Shown: positions 39,982-52,784 of the stretch, one piece after another
How positions within the stretch are numbered: position 1 is the first letter of the stretch
Layout: every line of letters begins with the position of its first letter
Source: Tubulanus polymorphus
Lineage: Eukaryota; Nemertea; Palaeonemertea; Tubulaniformes; Tubulanidae
Reading direction: 5' to 3'
DNA length: 64,000 nucleotides
NCBI RefSeq assembly: GCF_964204645.1
Contig: NC_134033.1
Coordinates: 7,724,231 to 7,788,230 of the forward strand
Program-made: the position numbers and the translations under genes
Notes under the pieces: model-generated
The model's database searches: none
What the model was told of the DNA's origin: nothing
The model's input: only the letters and a program-made list of their open reading frames with translations

Positions 39982-40173
39982 ACAATTACTTATCACTTGA
40001 CCTGCGTACTCATCGATCTTCGTATGCTTTAACACAAACATAAGGTCCATATGGTCGAAGAGTTTAAAATTGACATGTAATGAGTGGATGCATGAGGAGA
40101 TTTCATTGTTAGTGAAAAATTCACTGGTTGGAAAAACAAGGCCGACGGTGCATGTCATGCTTTGTAGGAGCTC
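39982..40173 (-). CDS. URB2: URB2 exon
   Basis: 192 nt (64 codons, phase 0 both ends) between AATTTCAG and GTAAGCCAC. Encodes ELLQSMTCTVGLVFPTSEFF through HMDLMFVLKHTKIDEYAGQV. An alternative donor (GTCAAG) at ~39998 would give the wrong phase. Confidence 0.65.
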
Positions 40174-40752
40174 CTGAAATTTCAGGTTTGTTCAGTTGTT
40201 TGTGATGTTGGAGGCCTGATTATTGGATGATAGATTTGTGAGAGACACTTCTATCAATGGACACAATGGTTTCTATTTGTATCGATACTGTCTATTAAGA
40301 TTTGAAAGATTGATTTTCGGAATTTCGGAATTAGAATTACAATCTCGGGATATCAGAATATCATTCATTTGAAGTGACCATACATTCTACTCACTCACTT
40401 TGACGCTTCAGATTCTATAGCGCTGTGGTAAATGTGGTAATTTGGTGCTATGTCAACTCAATCCAGCTTAAAGGACATGTTTGACAGTATGTCTAGTGCT
40501 ACGAACGGGTCAAGTTAACCGTGAAAAGTGGTGATAAAAGTGCCGAAAACTATGGTAACCCCATTACAGATACACCTAATGATGCATTCAATGATGTTTC
40601 GACTCTTACAGAAACTTTTATGGAGACTAATTCTGAGATTAATTCCGAGACTAGTTCTGAGGACGTTATAAATTAATCTCAAAAAGAACCACTGCAAAAA
40701 AGGCAAAAACGAAAAGGTAAGACCCAGCAGTAGTACCTACGATGGAATTTCG

Positions 40753-41589
40753 TTGGAAGAGGGGATGAAGCGGTTATTCACTAAATTAGATGAAATGAGT
40801 TCCAAAATTGACTTGCTTACCCATATGAAGAAAGACATAGTTGACACTATCGTTCATCGCACCGAGGAACGCCTTTACGACTTAAAGACTGGCAATACAG
40901 AACGGTATAAGAAAATTGGAGACTTCAAAGAAATCCACAACAAGGATATTAACGCTCTTAACCCTTTCAGTGCGTCTACACCGCAGTGCGGTGTATAAAT
41001 CAGTGATGGATTTTGCTAGTACACCGCACTGCGGTGTATTGATGTAATTAGTAATTATCTCTATCGAAAAATGGCAGCAAGTGTCAAACATAGTGAAATA
41101 CTAGTAACTAACGATACACCGCACTGCGGTGTAGACGCACTTTAGTGGAATTCCCATTGTTCAACACACTAGGGTGGAATTTTTTAGAATTTTCAAATTT
41201 TCTCCAGCACTATAGGGTATTAATTAGTCAGCACTGAAAGGGTTAAGCGAGAAATGTCTGAAATGCGTGGTCAGCTTAATGAAGCCTGTAAGGCCGCGAT
41301 AAAAAATAACCAATATTCTCGCTATCAAAACTTAAGAATATTTGGTATTCCAGAAGCCGACACTGAGAACTGTGATTTATTTGTGAAATTAATAAATGAT
41401 AAATTAAGTGACAAGATATCCCCCGTCGACATCGAAGTAGCTCATCGCGTGCGACATCGCGAGCCAATACTTGATGATATGGGCCAAAAGATACCAGATG
41501 GGATAATCGTTCGTTTTTTGAATCGTGGTGTTCGTGATTGCATCATTAGAAAATGCTCTGCGCTCAAGGGCACTAAAACTATTATATGA
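40753..41589 (+). pseudogene. ORF1 protein of a non-LTR retrotransposon, split by a MITE
   Basis: The first part (40753-40958) is a coiled-coil-like segment (MKRLFTKLDEMSSKIDLLTH). The second (41254-41589) is the RRM-like ORF1 core: YQNLRIFGIPEADTENCDLF, DIEVAHRVRHREP, IIVRFLNRGVRDCI. The 285-bp insertion (MITE plus TSD) keeps the frame but brings in a stop. The coding frame continues in broken form to about 41700. It probably belongs with the endonuclease/RT remnants at 45190-47400. Confidence 0.7.
40962..41242. mobile_element. piggyBac-like MITE with three TACACCGC palindromes
   Basis: 281 bp between TTAA duplications (40958-40961 and 41243-41246), with terminal repeats CCCTTTCAGTGC / GCACTGAAAGGG. 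A TTAA target and CCCTTT ends match piggyBac-type elements. It contains three near-identical 19-bp palindromes (TACACCGCACTGCGGTGTA type) at about 40979, 41021 and 41107. Confidence 0.85.
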
Positions 41590-41948
41590 GAAGACCTCTG
41601 CCCAGAGATTGTCGCCCTTGTCAGTGAATCTATTAACTCAAAATGATACGAGAAAGTATGTACCACAAATGGCCGTGTCATTGGAATAGGTCTAGATGGT
41701 AAATGAACTTATTGAACTGTATAAACCACTTCCAAAATAGTCTCTCATCTGGAAATTGTGGCAGTTTAGATCTGTAATCTCATACCTTAGAATAACCTCA
41801 GTATGTTTAATTAAAATATTTACTTATAATCCTGCCAATAATCTACCTGTACATATATGTTACATTTGTGTCTACACTGAACATTACCTGGAACCTGGCT
41901 ACCTATCATCCATGTGGTCATGTGTAAAACTGCAACCACATTTCGTTT

Positions 41949-42800
41949 TTAGGGTTTTCTGTTACATCACAGAAAACCCTATTGAGATTCGCGTGTTTCT
42001 TATTATTATCATTTTATGTCACACTATTTTCACTAAAAGAACTAAGGCTTTGTTACCTTGCCGCTGTTGTCGATACAATCCGTATGATATCGTTCGGCTT
42101 ACTGAGATCTACAAATACTCCGCGTGTTTTTTCACGAATCATCGTTACAAAAGCACTGTCGGGTCGTAAACATCGAAAATTCGACATGTTTTTCGAGTCG
42201 TCATCCCGAAATCAACCCTCAGGCTGATTGTCACTTCGATTATCAATTCAAGTATAAATGAACTAATTTATTGCCGCAGACTTCACATTCAGCCGCGGTC
42301 TTCAAACAGTGATTTTAACAATAGCCCATTTTCCTCATCAAATCATATTACCCATACACTGGAAATTTACTACTTTAGATTTTAAAAGCACTGTCGATCC
42401 TGCGTAAACATCGACGAATCGACGTGTGTTACTACATCGTCGTTCTGGGGATCAGCTGCGAGTTTCTCCTCATCATGAGAATCAAATCGAGTACAAATTA
42501 ATTTATTACTACCAGTGATTTGGCTGCGGGTTTCAAGGAGTTAGTTTAACAATACCTATTTTTCTTTACCGAATTAACCGTGTATTTACCTCGATAATTC
42601 TTTAGTGTACCGGGGAATCGTAGGCCTAAACTAAACACGCCGAAGAGATATAGCGGAGAAAAGCTGTTATGTCGACGAGGTATCAAAATAAAAGAATATA
42701 TTACTTTATTCGGCCGCGGGCTTCAACCTCTATATCAATACCATCAATACTCTATATTTCCTACAGTACATACCGATCATTGTCAAATGCACAAGGTATT
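41949..42800. repeat. Repeat sequence with terminal hairpin, no gene
   Basis: Starts with a hairpin (AGGGTTTTCTGT, 6-nt loop, ACAGAAAACCCT) like the one at 21699-21725 and continues with GTCGGGTCGTAAACATCGAAA-type segments repeated near 42155 and 42400. Open frames here have no protein-like features. Confidence 0.5.
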
Positions 42801-43377
42801 TACTAAATACAAGTATATAACACACTCCTATCCGTATGCTGGACTCACACTTGACATTCGAAGTAAGCATTCGCTGTGGAGGAAAGGAGATCGTTCGCTG
42901 TGTCGCTTGAAGATTTTATCGAGTTTTACGCGACCTTAAGGCTTAGGCCTACCAGAACTGACCTTTACTGTCTCAAACAAACACAGTATAATTGTTGCGT
43001 TTATTAACGGACTCATTGGATTGAACTTCAAAACAAATTTTACGATATTTAGGAGGGTTGTTAATGAATAGGCCTACTTCCAATCTGTCCGGATGTTAGG
43101 CCTTCGCATATACATAGGCCTACATAGGCTAGTAGCCTCTACTAGGTTAAAGCTAAGTTCACTGTAAAGGAGGAATCAGATTTATTAAAATGCATGTTAA
43201 TTAGTGATTAACTGGTTCTGACTTGCAACGATCAATCACAATTATCAATTTCATTGGCAAAAATGAAGAGTTTTTTTTGAAAATTTCGTCTGAGCAGACG
43301 GCTTTATAAGCCAGACTTTTCATTTGAGTTTTTTCATCATAAATGGAACAGGTATTTCATTAATAGCTAATGACTTA

Positions 43378-43703
43378 AGCCGGACGTAGGTCGGCTTTGC
43401 GACGGCTTGTGACTCACTGCAACGCCATTCACTGCGACCGCCAGCAACGCTTGTGTCGCAACGACTCATCGACCTACGCTCCCTTGCGAGGTTGCGACTG
43501 TCAGCAATGCCAGTCACAAGGAGTCGCACGTGTTCTACTTTCTGCGACGCGACACAGCTGTCACAACCGACCTACACGCTCTTGCGACTGGCAGAAACTA
43601 GTCGGACACAGTCGCTGACAATCGTATCGCAACTGACTTGCAGCGAAATTTGCGATGCAACGTGAGGATCGCATCGCGTCGCAAGGCCGACCTACGTCCG
43701 GCT
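43378..43703. mobile_element. PIF/Harbinger-like MITE, GC-rich
   Basis: 326 bp with 27-bp TIRs beginning AGCCGGACGTAGGTCGGC (one mismatch) and a 3-bp TTA duplication (43375-43377, 43704-43706). The interior is unusually GC- and CGAC/GTCGC-rich for this region. Small ORFs inside are spurious. Confidence 0.8.
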
Positions 43704-43729
43704 TTAAGTTACTGCGGAGCCCCAGAAAT

Positions 43730-44260
43730 ATCTTTTTTTCGTTCCTGAGACCTTTCGCTTGAAAATCCTTTCGTCGGAACAAAATTCATTTCGTTTGAAT
43801 CAATAATATTCTGTTCGATCGAACCAATTTGAAAAAATCATTAGAACAAAGTTGAACAACCTTTTTTTGTCCAAACGAAAGGTTATTCGTTCGAACAATC
43901 ATTCAATCGAACAGAATCGTTTTTATTTGAACAGAATTTTCTTGTCAAATACATTAAGTTTTTCGTTCGAACAAGTATATTGTAAAAAGTTTTTTCTTCG
44001 AACCAAAAGTATTAAGTATTTCGTTCAATCGAACAGAATTGTTTTCATTCAAACATTCGTTCCAAAAAAGTTGTTTTCGCTCAACCAAATTTCTTTGCCG
44101 GGACTAAAAGTTTTCATTTCAACAATAACATAGCTTTTTATTTGAACACATTTTTGTCAGAATGAAGAAAAGTTTTGGTTCAAACAAAAAGCGTATTGTT
44201 CGATCAAAAAGAATTGTTTTCATTCGAACAAGATTTTCTTGTCGGAACATTAAGTTTTTT
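43730..44260. repeat. TTCGTTCGAACA-rich low-complexity array
   Basis: Dozens of short TCGTTCGAAC / TTGAACAGAAT motifs, partly palindromic. It runs directly into the RT remnant at 44246, as the shorter version at 27660-27820 follows another RT fragment. Open frames are compositional artefacts. Confidence 0.6.
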
Positions 44261-44610
44261 GGTCGAACGGCGTGTTAAGGTCGTTTTGGAAATTTACTCG
44301 GTCTGGTTTTGGATTACTGTGTACGTCAGGACATTAAACAGAAGACGACTTAGGATACTACTTTGCGTGACTCCACTACTTAGACCGACTTATTCCAAGA
44401 TTCCGTTGATTTCGGCTACAAGTTTTCGTTCAGAGATAACTGCTGAGCCATTTGAGCGACCTATCATTGATACCGTTTTCTAATAGCCTGTTTAGTAATG
44501 GCTGATGTTGAACCTTATCAAATGCTTTGTCGAAATCCACCGTTGAACAGGATTCAAGACTGTACAGAAAACCAGTTATCGCTGCTATGCAGCTATATTT
44601 CTATTTTTTA
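44246..44610 (-). pseudogene. Non-LTR reverse transcriptase fragment, second copy
   Basis: Close paralogue of 21320-21700 including the flanking motif GTTATCGCTGCTATGCAGC. Reads minus, with the motif A-type segment near 44500-44550. Broken. Confidence 0.7.
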
Positions 44611-45189
44611 TCTCTAGTAATAATCAGAGTGCCATGGTTTTTTCAAGTGATTTAATTATTTATAATACGTGCATATTGTTTATGACTGCCAATCTTTATT
44701 TTTGCTTTTCCATATATATAAAAACCTATTAACCTATGTTATAGCACAAGTTCGTGGAGGTCGGGCATTGGTTGAAATGCCTGTTTGCTATCTACAGCAC
44801 CGGGTGTGTGCTGGTAACTCCATAATAAGTACCCCCCTCGCAATTAATAAAGTTCCTATAGAATCCCCTGATACTACATGGTTATGTCTAAAACCTTATT
44901 CAATGCTGGTCCTTCTGCTAATCATTGCTGCAGTCGGTAAAACCATATAACCAGTGGCTGGGATGTCTCATACTGGCTTAACTGAAATTATTATTTTTGC
45001 AGTGAGTCTTAGTTGATTCTCTTTTAATGTCATGGTAACCCTTCTCTTAATTTATTTCTAAATCGAACGTGTTCTTTCCGTTTCAGCCCAAGAAAATTCT
45101 TTTTAGTTGCTATGGGTTACTAATGCTAGTGTTTGTCCCAGGCTCATCCAATTTAATTTTCTTTTTAAAAACATAAACCTATTAATGAT

Positions 45190-47400
45190 ATTCAACTCAA
45201 CCTTGGTCCAGCCAAACTGTTTAATGTACTGTTCAACAACATAAATAGCCTTACAGCTGACAATGGAACACGTTTTGAATTCGTGAATGAGGTTTCTGTT
45301 TGCGCCCTATGTGAAGTAGGTGATATTAGCAATGACATCCTAGGTTATGATATAATTGATTATACCTGTAAAAAACGTGGTATTATTGTGTATGCTCATC
45401 ATTCTATTATAATACGGACCAATCAGGGAAGAAGCTCCAAATATCTTCAAATTTGAGGCATGTGCCGGTAACTGACGAAACAAAGTTTATCGACTGACAT
45501 GATTTTTAAAAATTTCACGATAGGATTGCTTTAAGTAGCTTACATCTTCACTCTTTGAAAGCCCATAACCACCGAACCAAGCGTCGGATCTTGGCGATGT
45601 AAAGTTCTTCCGACACAAATAGCATTGAATTTTCACATGTGCTATTTTGGACAGTCAACATGCTGCAGTCAATGTCCTCAAATAAATCGAATTTTTGAAA
45701 CTTTTTGGTAAATTTCTCAAAAAATATGAAACCCATGGCTTTCAACTTAGCGCATCATAAAGAAAAACAATTACGAAATATATTTTTGCTTAATCCGTTC
45801 AATTCGCCTATTAATAGTGAAATAACAGGCTACTGAAATTGCGTTTGTGTGTGCTAGAAATAGCTTCGAGCGTAGAGTATTAAGCATACGAATGATTATC
45901 GAACGGCCAGACCGTTGACATAGGCTCACTAACGCGAGCCAAAAATCGTAGATCAGCTACCAAAATAACGTGCTAAATCGTCTCGATTACGCCACGACTA
46001 ATGTTAGAGACTACTTACTGGTTCTTAATAAAGAAACTTATGGGTAATGAATTCTGGTCAATTATTCCACCCCGAACCGACCCTGCGTCTAACATTACGG
46101 TTCATAGTCAAGTTGACAAAGCACATTTATTCCTTAATTGGTTGAAAGCGAAGTATCACTTGCAAGTGCATAACGACCCTGCGCTGCCGGTTTTTCCAAA
46201 TAGATGTCCCCACAGTATAAATTTACCCCGAATTAATCCAGCTGATGTTCGCAAAGTTATTCTTAATCTTGATGCCAACAAAGTATGCGGCTATGACCTA
46301 ATGAAAAACAAAATGCTAAAACTGTGCATCGATAGTCTATCCCCTCTACTAGCGTGACATTTTAATAAACTTATTAATAAAAGCTCTTTCCCTGAGTGTT
46401 AGAAACTTGGAACAGTAACTGTCATCTACAAGAAAGGCTCAGGCTGTAAATCTAACCCGGTACTGACCTTCTATAACGCTTCTACCCTCATTATCTAAAG
46501 TATTTGAAAGAATCGTGAACAACAATATTCGCCATCATTTATTTAGCAACGACCTCATCTACGCGAACCAATCTGGTTTCCTTGCAGATCACTAAACAAC
46601 AGACCAGCTATTGGCTATTACTACATCTTATTAATTAGATAACTTGAATCGGAACAAATATATTTGTTCCGTCTTCTTGGATATTTCTGCTGTGTTCAAC
46701 ACTCTTCCTCATTATCTTCTAATCCACGAGCTAAAATCCTATGGTATTACTGGAAATGAGCTGTCTTTGATTTCAAGCTACCTCTCTTTACATCTCCATT
46801 GACTCAAATAACCCAGGCGCTGGCAACTCTATACCGCAATTGAATCTAAATAAGATTTTTAAGTGGTAGCAAACCTGGTGCCTATCTTTTAAACCTTCGA
46901 AAAGCGTAGATATGATTTTCAGTAAAAAAGGCCCTAAAAAGTTTGTTGCGCTAACGTTGAGTAAAAAACCCACAAACATTTAGGATTCATCTTTGACAAT
47001 CTGTCATTTAATGATCATGCAGTCCCTCGCAGACAAGGTGCAAAAATTAATAAATCCGCTGAAGCATTTATCCTGGTTTCTCAATAAGATTTATTCATTA
47101 CTTTCATTAGCCCCCGACTATGGAGATATTTTGTATAACATTGCAAGTAAAGACTCTCTCGCGAAACTGGACTGAGTCCACTGCCCAGCAACCCTTTGCG
47201 TTTGAGGGGTATCCATGGCTCGAACGCAAAGTCATTTCTTGTCTCAACTGGAAAACACTCGATATTCATAGGAAAGAACGACTTCAAACATTTATGTACC
47301 GATTCTCATCTGAAAATATTCCCACTTATGTTTCTACTATCTTTAATACACACAAATCCGTTCGACCTAACTTCACCAGAAATCCTTGACCCTTGACCAT
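45190..47400 (+). pseudogene. Degenerate non-LTR retrotransposon pol (endonuclease and RT)
   Basis: Broken plus-strand frames. An endonuclease-type start is near 45200-45430 (LFNVLFNNINSLTADNGTRF, then CALCEVGD). An RT entry region at 46001-46357 has NLPRINPADVRKVILNLDAN and GYDLMKNKMLKLCIDSLSP. RT core remnants lie at 46500-46800 (CSVFLDISAVFNTLPHYLLI). C-terminal remnants extend to ~47390. Stops and shifts are frequent. Confidence 0.65.
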
Positions 47401-49130
47401 ACCAGCCAGCACTTGTGCGAAAATTCGCTCGTCCCCCCCTCCTTTTTACTCATGTACACATGGAATAACACCAATAATAATCTTCGCTAAAATAAACTAG
47501 CTAACCTGTATTAATGCCCAGCGAGAGAGTTTGAGTCCCATTTATTGGTATCATACCACTAAATCTGCCTTCACATTCAATTTGCTTGTGCCTTTTTTTT
47601 ACATTTTTGGCGAAATTTGACCTTTTACGATAAAACTTATGGAGCAACAATACTGTCTCTTTTAGAATAGTGCCCATTTGAGCAAAGGAAAGTGCCTTAG
47701 ATTGCCTTTTTTGATTTTCCGCAATTGATTTTCATTCAAATTTTGCTTTAGGCCTAGTACAGAAAGGCAATCGTTTTTTGGCACACAAATTGTGTGCCCT
47801 TTTATTTAATTGTTTCCCGAAAAAAAAATTTTTCAAGGGCATTAAAAAACCGGGACTACCGCACGTGCTGCATGTGCGACAGTCTGGATCCGCGCCTGCA
47901 TTTGACAATAAAATAACTAATCACATTTCCAATCTCACTGAAACCAATAAGATAAACTGCTTAGTAAACAGCAACATCTTTCTTTTTGACCTTCAAAATT
48001 TATTCCCAGTAACTACCAATAATTCCAACTTCTACATATGTACAGTATCTGCTCTGTTAGCCATTTCTTGTAAACACAACCTGCATGTAATATATCTAGA
48101 TTTATGTCTGGTTTATGCCGAATTTGTAATTTGTAAATGTTTAATTCTATCTTTTTGCCTATAATGTACTTGTACCCTGGCAATGGTATCTATATCATAA
48201 TGTCTATCAATATTCAGAATAAACATCTTATATAACTTGAAAAAAAAAATTCTGATTTCTGACTGTCGTACAGTTGTGCAAATTTCTTTCTAGTCATTAA
48301 TTGGGGACTGACTTTCACGAGTTGCCAACTGTTGATATGTATGCTTAGTTTAATTTCATTCTCTGAATTGTAAGGAATCCAGTTAATGATTACATAATTA
48401 GTGGGACATTAAACCGCACAAATATTGTTTGTGTTAAAAACACGACAACACGATACTGGGTAAAGCGCATGTCATGGTCTGTATTGTGAAATTAGAAACA
48501 GTCATTGGTGACATAGCACTGATTCGATAAATCCATGGCTGGCCATATTGAGTCGAAAAATGTATAGGCTACTGGCTTAAAAAAATGTTGGTCAGCAAAA
48601 TATTGGTTACATCCGGCCCTAGCCAAAATGATAGAACATGTCATAACATAACACAAAACTCATCCAAAACGAAAATTTCGGCACTTTTTCACCTACAAGG
48701 TTTGCATGAACAACGCACAACTGTAAGGGTTATCTCGACTGGATGCCGATCATAAAAACGTACACATCAAAACGTTGCACAGAGAGCATGCCAGCATATA
48801 TAAGTGTCACAGACCGAGGCCAGCTGATGAATGATTCAATATTAGATAACTACAGCAGCGGCAAATAAGCATAGTGATATTTCACATAGTGTCAATCTAC
48901 GACAAACAACGTATAAATATGATCACTGGTGTGGTGATCAACGTATGGAAAAGATCTTGGAGTTTTTGTTAAGTTTTTTTTTCCGGAGTGGTATTTACAA
49001 TGCAAATCTACCTGCCAAGTGCGTAAGGTGGCATGGCATTTCAAAGTGAAAACTTATCTTAGAATATAGCCAACCGCTTAAATTTTGCAGACCAATCAAT
49101 CCTGATTTTCAACAGACACTAGCGATAGTG
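47400..49130. other. Intron sequence without recognisable gene
   Basis: AT-rich noncoding sequence of the large URB2 intron. A 128-codon frame at 47778-48164 shows no convincing features. A possible A-rich retroelement tail is near 48238-48250. Confidence 0.5.
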
Positions 49131-49134
49131 TGAT

Positions 49135-49380
49135 GAGAACTAGGGGACACCACACCCACTTGGGAAGTGGTTTGAAATGCTCAACAAACAGAAAATATCA
49201 ATATTTAGTCACACCAGATGAACATGTTATGAAAGCAATGACCCCAAAACTCACCACACTCAAAGAACATGTCACTAGCTACCAAAATGCAATTAATTGT
49301 GGTTACAAAATATGCCTAGGTACCAATTTAACATGAAAATACTCAGTTATTCAGCTATTTAACGCCCCCTGGTGAGTAGA
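49135..49380 (-). repeat. ~153-bp repeat family, inverse copy with end
   Basis: Contains ACTAGGGGACACCACACCCA at one end, GGTTACAAAATATGCCTAGG, and an AACGCCCCCTGGTGAG box near 49361. Confidence 0.7.
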
Positions 49381-50379
49381 TCAATACAATGACAGTGATA
49401 TTATTTATCATATATCAAGACAATAAGTCAAAACCTTTCGATATTGTCTTCCAGAACCTTTTTCTATCCAAGATGGATGCGATTGTGTAACCCTTGACTG
49501 CTCAAAGAATCTGACCGAAATGTTTAAAGGGGTCATGAAGAGGTTTTTGAGATATGGCTAAAAGTATTTTCTATCACTAATTATAACCTATTTATTGATT
49601 TATTGGTCAAGAAATTAATTTTGGATTCTTCATTTACTGTTAAAACGAGACTTTTGATTCGTTTGGAATTGTGACGAGACGAGATAAATCGTCATGGTGG
49701 GTGCACTGCAGTTTGCCGTGACGTGTTATATTGTCATCCATTCAATGTCCTTTTATAGCGTCATGAATTACCTAGCAGAGGCGAGAAACCAGCTAACAAT
49801 TGTCTGGCAGTATGGAGAGACTAAGATATCATTTATGAGGGTAACTCAAGTCTGGTGCACACTTCAGAAAAAAATCTTCAGAAAGCATTGAATTTAAGCT
49901 TCTTTTTCGGCCAATATTTAGAGAGAATATAATGACTAAAATCATTCTATATCATTTTTACAATAAAAACTTTATTCTTTTAGATTTTGATTTGATTTTT
50001 CACACTTTTCACTGGCAATGGGGACAAGAAAAAAATGAGAATCTCTTCATAGTGTCGTGATTGATTTGATGCTTATTAAACTTTTGTATACGCTTGCGAC
50101 CATCTCTAAAGTGATATTGAGATGGCAAATTTGCCAGCAGATTGGTCAATATTTCAATGTCAAATGCCTTGTTTCACATGTATTGTGAAATACCACGTAC
50201 CCCTCCGTCTGTTTTTTTTCCATATTATATATACCTTAGATCTCTTAAACAATTTGAGCACTTATGTCTAGTATTGTGGTTTTTGTTGATTGTGTAATTG
50301 TCTTTTTATGTTCATTGTGTAATTTGTCATATATCATGTAGTACATGTTTTCTAGATAAGATGAGATTCCGAGTAATTA

Positions 50380-50560
50380 GGTTTTAAATGATTTTGTAAC
50401 GTTGTTGCGCTTTATAGTCAACAAGTATTGTTACGTTCGAGATACGTTTTTTTAATGATTTTGTAACGTTGTTGGGCTTTATAGTCAACAAGTATTGTTA
50501 CGTTAGAGATATGGTCTTTTTTTAAATTTTGTAACGTTGCCAGTGACGAGTTATCTCGTC
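50380..50560. repeat. ~72-bp tandem repeat, two and a half copies
   Basis: Units share GATTTTGTAACGTTGTTG, CTTTATAGTCAACAAGTATT and GTTACGTTMGAGATA. Noncoding. Confidence 0.8.
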
Positions 50561-51890
50561 ATGTGGTTTTTTATACTAAAATAGATCAGTGTATTAATTT
50601 ATCAATGTACAAATAGTGCTGGCAGCATATCAATTGTATAATGTCAAAAATTAGCGTTGGCAATGGCGACCAGACCCTAAACCGCTAGGTGGCAGCAAAC
50701 GTGTTAAAGTGCAAAATAGTACATCAGATTCAAATCAAACATCCGGGCTGGGTTTCATAGATGTGGAGAAAAATAGTCCCTGGGAACATTTTGAAATTTG
50801 TCAGTTATAACCATGGTTTCTCATGGTTACTATGGTGGTTGTTACCCAGATTAAGGATTTACCCCTAGGGATAACTTTGATACTCAGTCTATGTAACCGG
50901 GCCCCGAAGTTTAGGAAGCCAACAGTTGTTATTAATAGACAATTGAAATTATTCCATTTAATTTGGACCAGATGCCTCAGAACAACGGAATTTGTTACTA
51001 TCGAGCACAGCATATTTCTACGTTGTGGAGCAGCGAGCATTCATCATCATTTAAAAGTCTTCTATCTTATTTGTTAAAACCACGAGTAGGGGATGACTGA
51101 TAGAGATATCGCAGATATTTCTGCGGGCAGTGATAGTTTTATCCAGTACTGGACCATAAAATCATCCTGAAATCGTAAACTTGTTCGCGTAGTATCCAGC
51201 CAAGCCTGCACCGTCCTGTGTAATGTGTGCTGCATACATACATAGCCAGCCAGTATGTTGTACACACTATAGTGATGTGGGTCACTGGGGAAAGCCAGGA
51301 CTATATGCGCAGTGGAAATGGCGTATCTCTAACTACATATTGAATTCGCGGATATAGCGTTACTTGGCATAATAAAAGGCTCTCAGATAATGAAAATATA
51401 AGTTTTGTGTATCCAAGTTTATATGGGCCGTCATATTTGGGAGAATCCTTCACTGAAGCGCAAAGCTAGTTGACACATAGGCTGGATGACTTTCCTCTTA
51501 GTTTTCTTACTGTCCATTATGTTAAGCCTCGAAATCTGTGGTCTTGGCCACTAAAATTTGTCGCTGCCTTTGTGGGAACAGTTCATAGCTAGCTACACAC
51601 AGCCAAGGCATTTCAAAAGACAGTAAAATTAGCGCAATATTCGACGAAAATGAGCATTGTATTATAACGCCTTAGAGTGTGCTGCAGGAGATGTGTTCTC
51701 AGAATGATGTCATCAATATCACCACGTAGACGCAAGCGTCCCGTTGATAGGGCCATTGCTACAGGCTTTCTCGAATTTGGATAATATTTAAAAAATTTTT
51801 CACAAGACTTCTATAGATGCACACGGTAAATGTTTTACACAAAAAAAATTAGATTTAAAGATTTTTACAAAACCTCCTCATGACTCCCTT
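50561..51890. other. Intron sequence without recognisable gene
   Basis: No supported coding frame. Short open frames at 50801-51077 lie on both strands of the same sequence and are taken as chance. Unclassified repeats are possible. Confidence 0.4.
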
Positions 51891-51891
51891 T

Positions 51892-52727
51892 AACTCTTTT
51901 AATGCGGGTGGTGTGCTAAGCACGCTACGCCCAGACAGTTCAAGAGGGCGGGGGATGTGCTAAGCACACAAAAGTTCTTTATAAGCTATGTAGATGGCAT
52001 ACATATCAAGCGCTGCACTCCATATTACTGGCTGCCTTTAGCAACACTACACACGTGTTTGTGTATAGATTGGTGGCACCTGCTAGGAATAATAACAGCG
52101 AGTTGCTTAGTACTAGCTGGGTGGTGATGTATGTGCACGTACTCTATCAAGTTCAAGTCAAGTATCAGGCTTTCAGAATAACAACTAACAATAACTCCCA
52201 GATAGTAACCGCAGATAGTAATGATTTATATCGCAGTTGTTTTGAAATAGAAAGCAATGTGATCTTCCCCCAGTTACTGGTGGTTTGGTTTCAGTAACAC
52301 AAACAAGATCATAAATTTCATCACGATCATACTGAATAGCTCATTTGCTGTTTACTTCCATGCACTACAAGTAAGTTTTATTTTGTAGTAAATAGTCAAG
52401 GCTTTCATATGATGTATGATCTGATGAGGTCCCCAAAGGGCCACCAAAATCGTGCCCTTTTGGCCCCAAAAATTCATCCAAACCTACTTGGATTTGAAGT
52501 GAGCGCTCAGATGTGTCATCTCGAAACACTCGAGAAATTGAAATAGAAGGATGTTGATTTCTGTTTGGTATTTCGAAGACTATGTGAGTAATTTATCAAA
52601 AGGTATTGGGTTCGAATCCCACTTTAACTGTTTTAGTGCAGCATACAAAAAAAGTGCCGGGGCGGATTCGGGCGGCTTGAGTAATAGGCAGGGCAGATAC
52701 CAGCAGCTTGAGTGCTAATGGGTTAAA
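51892..52727. mobile_element. Possible TTAA-flanked nonautonomous element
   Basis: TTAACTCTTTTAATGCGGGT at the left and GAGTGCTAATGGGTTAA at the right are imperfect inverted ends each with TTAA, resembling the other piggyBac-like MITEs here. The interior has repeated GTGCTAAGCAC palindromes near 51912 and 51958. Confidence 0.4.
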
Positions 52728-52784
52728 AACACCTTGACTAAATTAAAATTTGAGGTCAGCCCCTCTTAAATTCCCCAAGAATAT

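Noticed and set aside
43397-43782. Overlapping ORFs on both strands
   Set aside because: They lie inside the GC-rich MITE at 43378-43703 and arise from its CGAC-rich repeats.
47778-48164. 128-codon plus-strand ORF in the URB2 intron
   Set aside because: Cys/Leu/Phe-rich, no motif or homologous pattern, and it begins in low-complexity sequence; more likely chance.
52420-52490. Hammerhead-ribozyme-like CTGATGAGGTCCCC
   Set aside because: The required CGAAA box and a consistent stem II are absent.
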